From Microbacterium terrae (lineage in GTDB: Bacteria > Actinomycetota > Actinomycetes > Actinomycetales > Microbacteriaceae): a stretch of DNA of 64,000 nucleotides. The notes below the pieces were generated by a model. The model was not told the origin of the DNA, did not search any database, and saw only the letters and a program-made list of their open reading frames with translations. A program made the translations under genes and the position numbers. This document shows positions 15,514-23,352 of this stretch, piece by piece. The stretch is from positions 3,100,001-3,164,000 of the forward strand of contig NZ_JAFDSS010000001.1 of NCBI RefSeq assembly GCF_017831975.1, given 5' to 3'. Each line of letters starts with the position of its first letter. The stretch's first letter is position 1.

Positions 15514-17679
15514 ATGCTTCGCAACGAAGAAGGCACCCGAGCCGGGAACGCTGCCGCCCTCGCCGCTGCCACCCTCCATCTGCGTCACGGAGGGACGAGC
15601 GTCGTCATCGATGTGACGTCGTCCGCCGCACCCACCATCGTCCATTGGGGTGAGGACCTCGGCGACCTGAACCGCGCAGCACTCCAGAGCCTCGCCTCAT
15701 CCGCCGTTCCACAGCGAGTGTCGGGGGGCCTCGACGTCACGCCTCGGCTGACGGTGGTCGCCACGCAGGCGGACGGGTGGCTCGGCACGCCCGGCCTCGA
15801 GGGCCACCGCGCCGGCGCGGGTGTCAGCATCCGATTCGTCGCCGCCGGGATCCAATCCAACACGCAGCGCGCCACCATCTCGCTCGTGGACACCGAAGCG
15901 CATCTCTCGGCAGAGCTCGAGTTGCGGCTCGGCGAAGCCGGGCTGCTGCACCAGCGACTGACGCTCCACAACATCGGGTCGACGGACTACACCGTGCAAT
16001 CGCTGCAGCTCGCCTTCCCCGTTCCGTGGGACGCGACAGAGCTGCTCGACACCACAGGGCGCCATCTGCGCGAGCGTCACCCCCAGCGACGCGAGTTCAC
16101 CTTCGGCACACACGTGCGCGAGAGCCGCCGCGGGCGGCCGGGCGCCGACGCGACCCTGCTGCTCGCGGCGGGACGACCAGGATTCGGTTTCGAGCGCGGA
16201 CGGGTCCATGCGATCCACGTCGCGTGGAGCGGAAACCACCGCGTCATCGCCGAGCGTGTGGTCACGGGCGAGGCTTTCCTCGCGGGCGGCGAGCTGTACG
16301 GCCCCGGTGAGGTCATCCTCGCTCCGGGCGACACCGTCGCCACTCCCTGGGTCATCGGATCCTGGGGTGACGGGCTGAGCGAGCTTGCACACCGCTTCCA
16401 CGACGAATGGCGCGACCGGCCGCAGCACCCGCGGCGCGCGCGGCCGGTGACCCTCAACACCTGGGAGGCGGTCTACTTCGATCACGACCTCGACCGGCTG
16501 ACCGCGCTCGCGGACGCCGCGGCAGAGGTCGGCGTGGAGCGATTCGTGCTCGACGACGGCTGGTTCGCCGGCCGTCGCGATGACACCGCCGGCCTCGGCG
16601 ACTGGTTCGTCGACGACGAGGTCTGGCCCGACGGCCTGCACCCGCTCACCGCACACGTCCATGAGCTCGGCATGGAGTTCGGGCTGTGGGTCGAGCCCGA
16701 GATGATCAACCCCGACAGCGCCCTTGCGCGCGAGCATCCGGACTGGATCCTGCGCGGTCGCATGGCGCTTCCTCCGTCGGCCCGGCAGCAGCAGGTGCTC
16801 GATCTCTCGCGCCCCGAGGCCTACGCCCACATCGCGGAGCGACTGCACGCGCTCCTCGAGGAGTACCCGATCGCCTACCTCAAGTGGGATCACAACCGCG
16901 ATCTGGTGGATGCGGGGGCCGGCCCTGAAGGCGGCACCCGCGTCCGCGCACACACGCTCGCCCTGTACCGACTGCTTGACGAGCTCAAGCAGCGGCACCC
17001 AGGTGTCGAGATCGAGAGCTGCGCGTCGGGGGGCGCCCGGGTCGACCTCGGGATCCTGGACCGCACGGATCGCATCTGGACGAGCGACAGTCTCGACCCG
17101 TTGGAGCGCCTGACCAACCAGCGGTACACGGCGCTCGTCGTGCCGCCCGAGATGATGGGCATGCACCTGACCAGCCCCGTGGTCCACTCCACCGGGCGCC
17201 ACGTCGACCTCGAGTTCAGCGCGGCGACCGCCCTGTTCGGGCATTTCGGTCTCGAATGGGATCTGACGAGCACCGATGCCGCGACGCGCGCCCGAATCGC
17301 AGAATGGGTCACTTTCGCCAAGCGCATCCGCCCCCTCGTCGCCACCGGCGGGACGGTGGACGTCGACGACCTCGAGACGGGCATCGACGTGCGCGGCATG
17401 GTCGCTCGCGATCTGTCGTCCGCCGTCTTCGTCATCACCCAGACGCAGACTTCCGCGTCGTACCCACCCGGGCGCGTACGTCTTCCGGGCCTCTCACCCA
17501 CGCGCACCTACCGGGTCACCCTCAGCATGCTCACGCCCGACACCGCGGGCCAGTCCGAACTCACGTGGGCGTCTGAGGGTCTCACCCTCACCGGCCGTCA
17601 GTTGGCGACGATCGGCGTGCGCCCACCCGTCCAACTCCCGCAGAAGTCCGCGGTGATCGAGATCACCGCGCTCGGCTGA
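15514..17679 (+). CDS. Alpha-galactosidase, GH36 family
   Basis: A 721-residue enzyme that removes terminal alpha-1,6-galactose from raffinose-type sugars or similar compounds. It has an N-terminal beta-sandwich, a TIM barrel from about residue 310, and a C-terminal beta domain. Barrel motifs are clear: FVLDDGWFAGRRDD, WVEPEMINPDS, LKWDHNRD with the nucleophile at Asp459, ESCASGGAR, and WTSDSLDP with the acid/base at Asp525. There is no signal peptide, so it acts inside the cell on imported sugars. It is the first gene of an operon with a binding protein and two permeases. The start has no ribosome site and is probably leaderless. Confidence 0.95.
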   Translation: MLRNEEGTRAGNAAALAAATLHLRHGGTSVVIDVTSSAAPTIVHWGEDLGDLNRAALQSLASSAVPQRVSGGLDVTPRLTVVATQADGWLGTPGLEGHRAGAGVSIRFVAAGIQSNTQRATISLVDTEAHLSAELELRLGEAGLLHQRLTLHNIGSTDYTVQSLQLAFPVPWDATELLDTTGRHLRERHPQRREFTFGTHVRESRRGRPGADATLLLAAGRPGFGFERGRVHAIHVAWSGNHRVIAERVVTGEAFLAGGELYGPGEVILAPGDTVATPWVIGSWGDGLSELAHRFHDEWRDRPQHPRRARPVTLNTWEAVYFDHDLDRLTALADAAAEVGVERFVLDDGWFAGRRDDTAGLGDWFVDDEVWPDGLHPLTAHVHELGMEFGLWVEPEMINPDSALAREHPDWILRGRMALPPSARQQQVLDLSRPEAYAHIAERLHALLEEYPIAYLKWDHNRDLVDAGAGPEGGTRVRAHTLALYRLLDELKQRHPGVEIESCASGGARVDLGILDRTDRIWTSDSLDPLERLTNQRYTALVVPPEMMGMHLTSPVVHSTGRHVDLEFSAATALFGHFGLEWDLTSTDAATRARIAEWVTFAKRIRPLVATGGTVDVDDLETGIDVRGMVARDLSSAVFVITQTQTSASYPPGRVRLPGLSPTRTYRVTLSMLTPDTAGQSELTWASEGLTLTGRQLATIGVRPPVQLPQKSAVIEITALG

Positions 17680-17712
17680 CTCCATCCACCCCTGCGCAAG
17701 GAGGCGCATCTC

Positions 17713-19005
17713 ATGAAAACCACCCGTCGAAGCACGATGCGAATGGTGGCGGCACTGACCGCGGCCGGTATGACAGTCGGCCTGGGGGGCTGCGCGAGCA
17801 ACCCGTCGAACGGCATCACCACGTTGAACTTCTTCCAGTTCAAAGGCGAGGCGCTCGAAGACTTCGAGCAGATCATCACGGACTTCGAGGCCGAGAACCC
17901 CGACATCCGCGTGGTGCAGAATCAGGTCGCCGACGCCGACACCCTCATCCGCACGCTGCTCGTCAAAGACAAGACTCCAGACGTCATCACACTCAATGCG
18001 AACGGCAACTTCGGGCGCCTCGCACAGGCCGGCGTGTTCTACGACTTCTCCGACGAGCCGGTGCTGGACGACATCAACCCCGCGGTGCAGGAGATCCTCG
18101 CCGACCTCGGCACCAAGGACGACGAGGTGAACGGTCTCGGCTACGTCAACAACGCCAATGGTGTGATCTACAACGCCGAGATCTTCGACGAGCTCGGACT
18201 CGAGGTCCCGGAGACCTGGGACGACTTCATCGCCGTCTGCGACGCGCTGCAGGATGCCGGGATCACGCCCTTCTACGGAACCCTCGCAGACTCCTGGACC
18301 GGGCTCCCCTCGTTCAACGCGCTCGGCGCGTATCCGGCGCAGGGCGCGTTCTTCGATCAGATGCGCGAAGAAGGGGAGAGTGTCGGCCCGGACTCGGAAG
18401 TGTCGTTCCAGAAGGACTTCGCCGACGCGCTCGATCAGCAGTACGAACTCTTCTCGAACTACATGCAGGACGGCTATCGCGGTCGCACCTACGACGACGG
18501 CAACGCCGCATTCGCGAACGGCGACGTCGGGATGCTCCTCCAGGGGATCTGGGCCATCAACCCGGTCAAACAGATCAATCCCGACATCGATGCGCGCATC
18601 TTCCCGTATCCGGCCACCGAGGACCCCGACGATCGCCTGCTCGTATCGGGTGTGGACGTCGTCGTGACCATGGGCAAGCACGGACCGCACCAAGAGGAGG
18701 CGATGCGGTTCATCGACTATCTCTTCCAGAAGGACGTCATCGAGGACTTCGCCGCCTCGCAGAACATGGTCCCCTCGCTGAAGGGAGCCCGGCTCAGCGA
18801 CGACCCCGCCCTGCAGTCCGTCAAGCCGTTCTTCGACGACGGCAGGATCACCGGGTTCATCGATCACCAGATCCCGCCCAGCATCCCCCTCGCGGCGATC
18901 ATCCAGCAGTTCCTGTTCTCCGGCGACAGCGATGCTGCCCTCGCCACCCTCGACAGCGAGTGGGCGAAGGTCGCCGCTCGCACGATCCCTGTGACAGGAG
19001 AGTGA
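17713..19005 (+). CDS. Sugar ABC transporter substrate-binding lipoprotein
   Basis: A 430-residue binding protein. The lipobox LGGC puts the lipidated Cys at residue 27 after a basic start MKTTRRSTMRM. The mature part is a family-1 solute-binding protein: TTLNFFQFKGEALEDFEQII, PDVITLNANGNFGRLAQAG, and AFANGDVGMLLQGIWAI, which is the hallmark region near the C-lobe. It should capture an alpha-galactoside outside the membrane and deliver it to the two permeases that follow. AGGAGG precedes the ATG at good spacing. No ATPase gene is in the operon, so an MsmK-like ATPase from elsewhere probably drives it. Confidence 0.93.
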   Translation: MKTTRRSTMRMVAALTAAGMTVGLGGCASNPSNGITTLNFFQFKGEALEDFEQIITDFEAENPDIRVVQNQVADADTLIRTLLVKDKTPDVITLNANGNFGRLAQAGVFYDFSDEPVLDDINPAVQEILADLGTKDDEVNGLGYVNNANGVIYNAEIFDELGLEVPETWDDFIAVCDALQDAGITPFYGTLADSWTGLPSFNALGAYPAQGAFFDQMREEGESVGPDSEVSFQKDFADALDQQYELFSNYMQDGYRGRTYDDGNAAFANGDVGMLLQGIWAINPVKQINPDIDARIFPYPATEDPDDRLLVSGVDVVVTMGKHGPHQEEAMRFIDYLFQKDVIEDFAASQNMVPSLKGARLSDDPALQSVKPFFDDGRITGFIDHQIPPSIPLAAIIQQFLFSGDSDAALATLDSEWAKVAARTIPVTGE

Positions 19006-19006
19006 C

Positions 19007-19945
19007 ATGAGCACCCTCACCGAGGCCGTGCGCACCTCATCGACGGGCGGCACCGCCAAGTCACGCGCGAAGCGAACGCGCAGCGATTCGCGCCGCGCCG
19101 CGTCTGCGTACTACTGGATGGTGTGGCCGGCGGTCATCGCGTTCGCCGCATTCCACACCCTGCCCGTGGTCGTCGGCATCTTCTTCAGCTTCACGAACTA
19201 CGCCGGCTACGGCGACTGGAACTTCGTCGGACTCTCCAACTATGCGAACCTCTTCCGAGACGACCGGGTCCTTCAGGCCTACGGATTCTCGTTCCTGTTC
19301 GCCATCGTCGCGACTGTCCTCACAAACGCCATCTCGCTCGCGATCGCATTGGGACTGAACGCGAAGATCAAGGCGCGGAACTTCTTCCGCGGCGTCTACT
19401 TCGTGCCGTATGTCTTGGCGATCCTCGTGATCGGGTACGTGTTCCAGTTCTTCTTCTCGAACTCGCTGCCGAAGATCCTGTCGGGAATCCCGCTGTTCGC
19501 GGACAACATCCTGACCAATGAGACGTGGGCGTGGACCGCGATCGTGACGCTCGCAGTCTGGCAGGCCTGCGCGTTCTCGATCATCATCTACCTCTCGGGT
19601 CTTCAGACGATCCCCGCCGAGCTGTACGAGGCCGCCTCACTGGACGGAGCCTCGGCCGGCCGGCAGTTCTGGTCGATCACGTTCCCCCTCATCAGCGCCT
19701 TCTTCACGATCAATGTGGTCCTCAGCCTGAAGGGCTTCCTGCAGGTGTTCGATCCGATCGTCGCCCTCACCAACGGCGGGCCCGGCACCGCGACCGAGTC
19801 CGTCACCCTCCTCATCTTCCGAGGCGGGTTCTCCGGAGGAGAGTTCGCCTACCAGACGGCGAACGCCGTGGTCTTCTTCATCGTGATCACCGTCATATCG
19901 CTCCTCCAATTCCGGGTCCTTCAGCGCAGAGAGGCCGAATTCTGA
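19007..19945 (+). CDS. Sugar ABC transporter permease (MalF/UgpA type)
   Basis: A 312-residue permease with about six helices. The EAA loop that docks the ATPase reads YEAASLDGASAGRQFWSITFPL. The N-terminal basic stretch KSRAKRTRSDSRR precedes the first helix. It starts one base after the binding protein stop and its own stop overlaps the next ATG (TGATG). With the following gene it forms the heterodimeric channel of the carbohydrate importer. Confidence 0.93.
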   Translation: MSTLTEAVRTSSTGGTAKSRAKRTRSDSRRAASAYYWMVWPAVIAFAAFHTLPVVVGIFFSFTNYAGYGDWNFVGLSNYANLFRDDRVLQAYGFSFLFAIVATVLTNAISLAIALGLNAKIKARNFFRGVYFVPYVLAILVIGYVFQFFFSNSLPKILSGIPLFADNILTNETWAWTAIVTLAVWQACAFSIIIYLSGLQTIPAELYEAASLDGASAGRQFWSITFPLISAFFTINVVLSLKGFLQVFDPIVALTNGGPGTATESVTLLIFRGGFSGGEFAYQTANAVVFFIVITVISLLQFRVLQRREAEF

Positions 19946-20847
19946 TGACCACCACGACCAACACCGCCGCACAGATCACCGAAGCCGCCCCGTCGCGGCG
20001 ACGCCGGATGCGTGAGCCCTCCGACGACACGCGCAAGACCAACTGGTGGGCGACCGCGCTCATCGCCGTCTGCTCCCTCACGGTTCTCATCCCGATGTAC
20101 CTGGCGGTCGTCGTCGCTCTCAAGACGCCCGACCAGTTGACGTCGGGCACCGGGTTCGAATGGCCGAACCCGATCCGGTGGGAGAACTTCGCGGATGCGT
20201 GGACCCGAACGGACTTCCCACAGGCTCTGGCGAACACGGCGATGATCACCGTCGGGTCCGTCGTCTTCACCTTGCTGACAAGCTCGGTCGTCGCCTATGC
20301 GCTGGCACGGAACATCCATCGGCCCTTCTTCAAGGGCGTGTTCTTCTACCTGCTCGCGGCGCTGTTCATCCCGTTCCCCATCATCATGCTTCCGCTGGTG
20401 AAGCAGACCGCGATCCTGGGCCTCGACAACCAGGCCGGCCTCATCGTGCTGTACACGATCTACGGGCTGAGTCTGAACATCTTCATCTACACGGCCTACA
20501 TCCGCTCGATACCGATCGAGCTCGAAGAGGCAGCGCGGATGGACGGCGCAAGCACGTGGGGGGTGTTCTGGAGGATCATCTTCCCCCTGCTCACTCCGAT
20601 GAACGCCACTGTCGGCATCCTCACCTGCGTCTGGGCGTGGAACGACTTCATCATGCCTCTCGTCGTGCTCACCGACCCTGCTGCTCGCACGCTGCCACTC
20701 GCCCAGTACGTCTTCCAGGGGCAGTTCAACACGGACTACACGGTCGCGTTCGCCTCCTACCTCATGGCCATGGCACCCCTGTTGATCGTCTACATCTTCA
20801 GTCAGCGATGGGTCATCTCCGGCGTCACCCGCGGGTCCATCAAATAG
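19945..20847 (+). CDS. Sugar ABC transporter permease (MalG/UgpE type)
   Basis: A 300-residue permease with six helices, and the EAA loop LEEAARMDGASTWGVFWRIIFPL. It ends in the typical GVTRGSIK, close to the C-terminal G-x-x-x-G-A-x-K of this family. ATG 19945 overlaps the preceding stop. It is the last gene of the alpha-galactoside operon. Its TAG stop is followed in the same frame by 30 sense codons resembling another protein (see the next entry). Confidence 0.93.
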   Translation: MTTTTNTAAQITEAAPSRRRRMREPSDDTRKTNWWATALIAVCSLTVLIPMYLAVVVALKTPDQLTSGTGFEWPNPIRWENFADAWTRTDFPQALANTAMITVGSVVFTLLTSSVVAYALARNIHRPFFKGVFFYLLAALFIPFPIIMLPLVKQTAILGLDNQAGLIVLYTIYGLSLNIFIYTAYIRSIPIELEEAARMDGASTWGVFWRIIFPLLTPMNATVGILTCVWAWNDFIMPLVVLTDPAARTLPLAQYVFQGQFNTDYTVAFASYLMAMAPLLIVYIFSQRWVISGVTRGSIK

Positions 20848-20940
20848 ATCGCACTCCGGTTCGAGGAACGCGAGCTGGAACCCCTCCTCGATCGGCTGCA
20901 GCTGGACGCCGACCCCGACGCCGTCTTCGGCCCCCGGTGA
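20848..20940 (+). pseudogene. Possible 3' stump of a hemerythrin-type gene
   Basis: Directly after the permease TAG, in the same frame, 30 codons read IALRFEERELEPLLDRL and end DAVFGPR before TGA. R-F-E-E-R-E-L-x-P-L-L resembles the last helix of hemerythrin HHE proteins. No start codon or upstream part is present. I infer that the sugar locus replaced the front of an older gene, leaving its tail. The match rests on one short motif, so this is tentative. Confidence 0.4.
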
Positions 20941-20983
20941 CCGGACGCGAGACGATCGACCAGGTCGACCCGAGCGGAGGGAG

Positions 20984-20989
20984 TACGTT
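20984..20989 (+). promoter_or_regulatory. -10 box TACGTT
   Basis: TACGTT lies six bases before ATG 20996, a leaderless arrangement. Confidence 0.4.
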
Positions 20990-20995
20990 CGGATC

Positions 20996-21262
20996 ATGAG
21001 CGACAGGACAGTCGGCCGGCTGATCGGCGTCAGTGCGGCGATCGCCGCCGCTGGAGCGATCGTCGCCGTCGTCTACTTCTTCCAGCCGTGGCGCAGCTGC
21101 GATTATGAAGACACCTCGGCCGGCTGCGCCATGCTCCCGGCCGACGCCACCGTCATGCTCGTCGCGGTCCTCGTCACGCTCGCTGCCTGCGGCCTGCTCG
21201 TCATCGGGCTCGCCGTTCGGCGGACCCGTGCGAGCGAAGCCGGATCTCGCGTCGCCCGCTGA
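20996..21262 (+). CDS. Small membrane protein
   Basis: An 88-residue protein with two hydrophobic helices (LIGVSAAIAAAGAIVAVVYFF and ATVMLVAVLVTLAACGLLVIGL). They flank a short loop with two Cys (SCDYEDTSAGCAM) that could form a disulfide outside the cell, and a basic tail RRTRASEAGSRVAR follows. No family is recognised. It has its own promoter and ends before a terminator shared with proX. Confidence 0.6.
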   Translation: MSDRTVGRLIGVSAAIAAAGAIVAVVYFFQPWRSCDYEDTSAGCAMLPADATVMLVAVLVTLAACGLLVIGLAVRRTRASEAGSRVAR

Positions 21263-21320
21263 CACCCGGGCGAAGATCGATCCGAAGCGATCGCGGCGCC
21301 GGCATCCGCTCACCCGCACG

Positions 21321-21361
21321 CGAAACGCCCCGACCTCTGCACAGCAGGACGGGGCGTTCGC
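21321..21361. terminator. Bidirectional terminator between convergent genes
   Basis: AACGCCCCG (21324-21332) pairs with CGGGGCGTT (21350-21358), and flanking CGCG/CGCG bases extend the stem with one bulge. It lies between the small membrane gene and the convergent proX and could stop both. Confidence 0.7.
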
Positions 21362-21394
21362 GTGGTGGGCGTCGCCGCTCGAGCGGCGATGGCC

Positions 21395-22297
21395 TCAGGA
21401 GGTCAGGCCGTCGACGTACTCCTGGTTGTCGGCGATCCACTGCTCGACGATGGGGCCGTAGTCGTCGCCGTCGTACTCGTTGAACATCGCGTCCTCGAGC
21501 GAGTAGAGCAGGTCGCTGGGCATCTCGAAGTCCGAGATCCACTCGTGCACCTCGGGGAAGTCCTCGCCGAACGACGTCGACGCGACCGAGTGGATGCCCT
21601 CGGCGTCGCCGAGGAGGCCCTGCGGGTCTTCGAGGTCCTTGATCGGGAACGCGCTGTACGCCCAGTGCGGACGCCACAGCGTGACGACGATGTTCTCACC
21701 GGCATCCGTCGCCGACTGCAGCTCGGCGAGCATGGCGGGGGTGGATGCCTCGATGAGGTTCATGTCTTCGAGACCGTAGCCGGGCACGACCTCGTCGGCC
21801 GTGATGCGCATGAGGCCCGAACCGGGCTCGATGCCTACGATCTCGTCGCCGAACAGGTCGGCGTTGTCGGCCAGCTCGTCGAGCGAGTCGATGGGGGCGT
21901 CCTCGTTCACCGCGATGGTGAGCGCGGCTTCGTCGTTCCAGGCGCCCAGGTCGTCGAGGTCGTCGCCGTACTGCTCCATGTAGTCGGCGTGCGTGATCGG
22001 CAGCCACGTGTCGAGCACGAGGTCGAAGTCTCCGCCGGCGAGGCCCGCGTAGACCGGGGCCACGTCGGCATAGGTGAGCTCGACGTCGTAGCCCTTGTCG
22101 GCCAGGATCGCCTCCCACAGGTACGACGCGGCGATGCCCTCGTCCCAGCCGTTGAACACGGCGAGCTCGATCGCACGATCGGCGCCGCCCTCAGCCGCGT
22201 CCGCGTCTCCGTCGGTGCTCGAGCATCCGGTCAGGACGAGAGCCGCAGCTCCTGCCAGCGCGATGCCCGATGCCAGGTGCTTCCTCTTGGTCATCAT
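21395..22297 (-). CDS. proX: Glycine betaine/proline ABC transporter substrate-binding lipoprotein
   Basis: A 300-residue OpuAC/ProX-type binding protein. Lipobox LTGC places the lipidated Cys at residue 25. The mature part has NGWDEGIAASYLWEAIL, DFDLVLDTWLPITHADYM and VVTLWRPHWAYSAF, which supply the aromatic residues typical of the betaine-binding box. The product should bind compatible solutes outside the cell for uptake under osmotic stress. ATG 22297 has GAGGAAG five bases upstream. It lies downstream of proV and proW but is separated from proW by a strong hairpin. Confidence 0.92.
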   Translation of the reverse strand: MMTKRKHLASGIALAGAAALVLTGCSSTDGDADAAEGGADRAIELAVFNGWDEGIAASYLWEAILADKGYDVELTYADVAPVYAGLAGGDFDLVLDTWLPITHADYMEQYGDDLDDLGAWNDEAALTIAVNEDAPIDSLDELADNADLFGDEIVGIEPGSGLMRITADEVVPGYGLEDMNLIEASTPAMLAELQSATDAGENIVVTLWRPHWAYSAFPIKDLEDPQGLLGDAEGIHSVASTSFGEDFPEVHEWISDFEMPSDLLYSLEDAMFNEYDGDDYGPIVEQWIADNQEYVDGLTS

Positions 22298-22402
22298 GTC
22301 GACTTCCTCTCCATCCGCGCTTGCTGTCCGCGGATCGGTCTTGGTCACGACGCACGAATCTCGCGCGCCGCCGGCGGGCTGATGCACCCGCCTGGTCGTG
22401 AA

Positions 22403-22435
22403 GTGACGGATGCCGCGGCTCGCGGCATCCGTCAC
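22403..22435 (-). terminator. Perfect hairpin between proW and proX
   Basis: GTGACGGATGCCGCG (22403-22417) and its exact complement (22421-22435) form a 15-bp stem with a 3-base loop. It lies six bases after the proW stop and upstream of proX. It may terminate part of the transcripts, or protect the upstream or downstream message so that binding protein and membrane parts are made in different amounts. Confidence 0.65.
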
Positions 22436-22440
22436 GAAAG

Positions 22441-23352
22441 TCAGCCCGCGACGGGGATGCGGCTCACCGAGCCGGCGGCATCCTGCTTGTCGCGCGCGGA
22501 ACGCGCCTTCGACACCCGACGCGACCGGTCGGGATCGGCGAAGGCCGACGTGAGCCGGTCGAGGATCATCGCGATCATCACGACCGAGATGCCCGCCTCG
22601 AACGCGAGGCCGATGTTGATGCGGCCGAGGGCGCGCACGATCTCGCCGCCGAGGCCGCCGGCACCCACCATGCCCGAGATGACCACCATCGACAGGCTGA
22701 GCATGATGATCTGATTGACGCCGGCCATGATGCTCGGCAGCGCGAGCGGCAGCTGGATCTGGCGCAGGATGCGGCCGGGTGTGGCGCCGAACGCCTGTCC
22801 GGCCTCGACCACCTCGGCGTCGACACCGCGGATGCCGAGCTCGGTGAGGCGCACACCTGGTGCGAGGGCGAACAGGATCGTCGCGATCATGCCCGGCACC
22901 GCGCCGACGCCGAAGAAGACGATGGCGGGGATCAGGTACACGAACGCGGGGATCGTCTGCAGGAAGTCGAGCACCGGGCGCACCACGCGCGAGACGTGGT
23001 CGTTGCGCGCGGCCCAGATGCCGACCGGGATGCTGATCGCGGTCGCGATCGCGGCGGCGACCAGCACGAGGGCGAGGGTGTCCATCGCCGCTTCCCACTG
23101 ATCGACCAGCACGATCAGCAGCAGGCCGAGGGCGGTGCCGAGGGCCAGCTTCCAGCCCTTCACCCAGAAGGCGAACGCGGCGAAGACGATGATGATCGCC
23201 CAGAACGGCGGGGACACGAGCAGCCATTCGAGACCGTCGTAGACAGCGCCGAGCACCGACGAGATCGCGTCGAAGAGCCAGCCGAGCACGTCGCCGAGGA
23301 AGTCGACGAGTGCCTCGACCCACTGACCAAGGGGGAGTCGCAGGTTCTCCAT
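22441..23352 (-). CDS. proW: Glycine betaine/proline ABC transporter permease
   Basis: A 303-residue permease. The N-terminal part MENLRLPLGQWVEALVDFL and three helices precede the transport domain, with LDFLQTIPAFVYLIPAIVFFG, the family's signature, and an EAA loop VEAGQAFGATPGRILRQIQLPLALP. The long N-terminus and the 300-residue length match OpuAB/ProW. ATG 23352 overlaps the proV stop (TGATG). It forms the channel for betaine or proline. Confidence 0.95.
   Translation of the reverse strand: MENLRLPLGQWVEALVDFLGDVLGWLFDAISSVLGAVYDGLEWLLVSPPFWAIIIVFAAFAFWVKGWKLALGTALGLLLIVLVDQWEAAMDTLALVLVAAAIATAISIPVGIWAARNDHVSRVVRPVLDFLQTIPAFVYLIPAIVFFGVGAVPGMIATILFALAPGVRLTELGIRGVDAEVVEAGQAFGATPGRILRQIQLPLALPSIMAGVNQIIMLSLSMVVISGMVGAGGLGGEIVRALGRINIGLAFEAGISVVMIAMILDRLTSAFADPDRSRRVSKARSARDKQDAAGSVSRIPVAG

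Noticed and set aside
14264..20847. A genomic island or transposon carrying the galactoside genes
   Set aside because: Base and codon use look like the surroundings and there is no integrase, target repeat or tRNA. Only the possible gene stump at one side hints at insertion.
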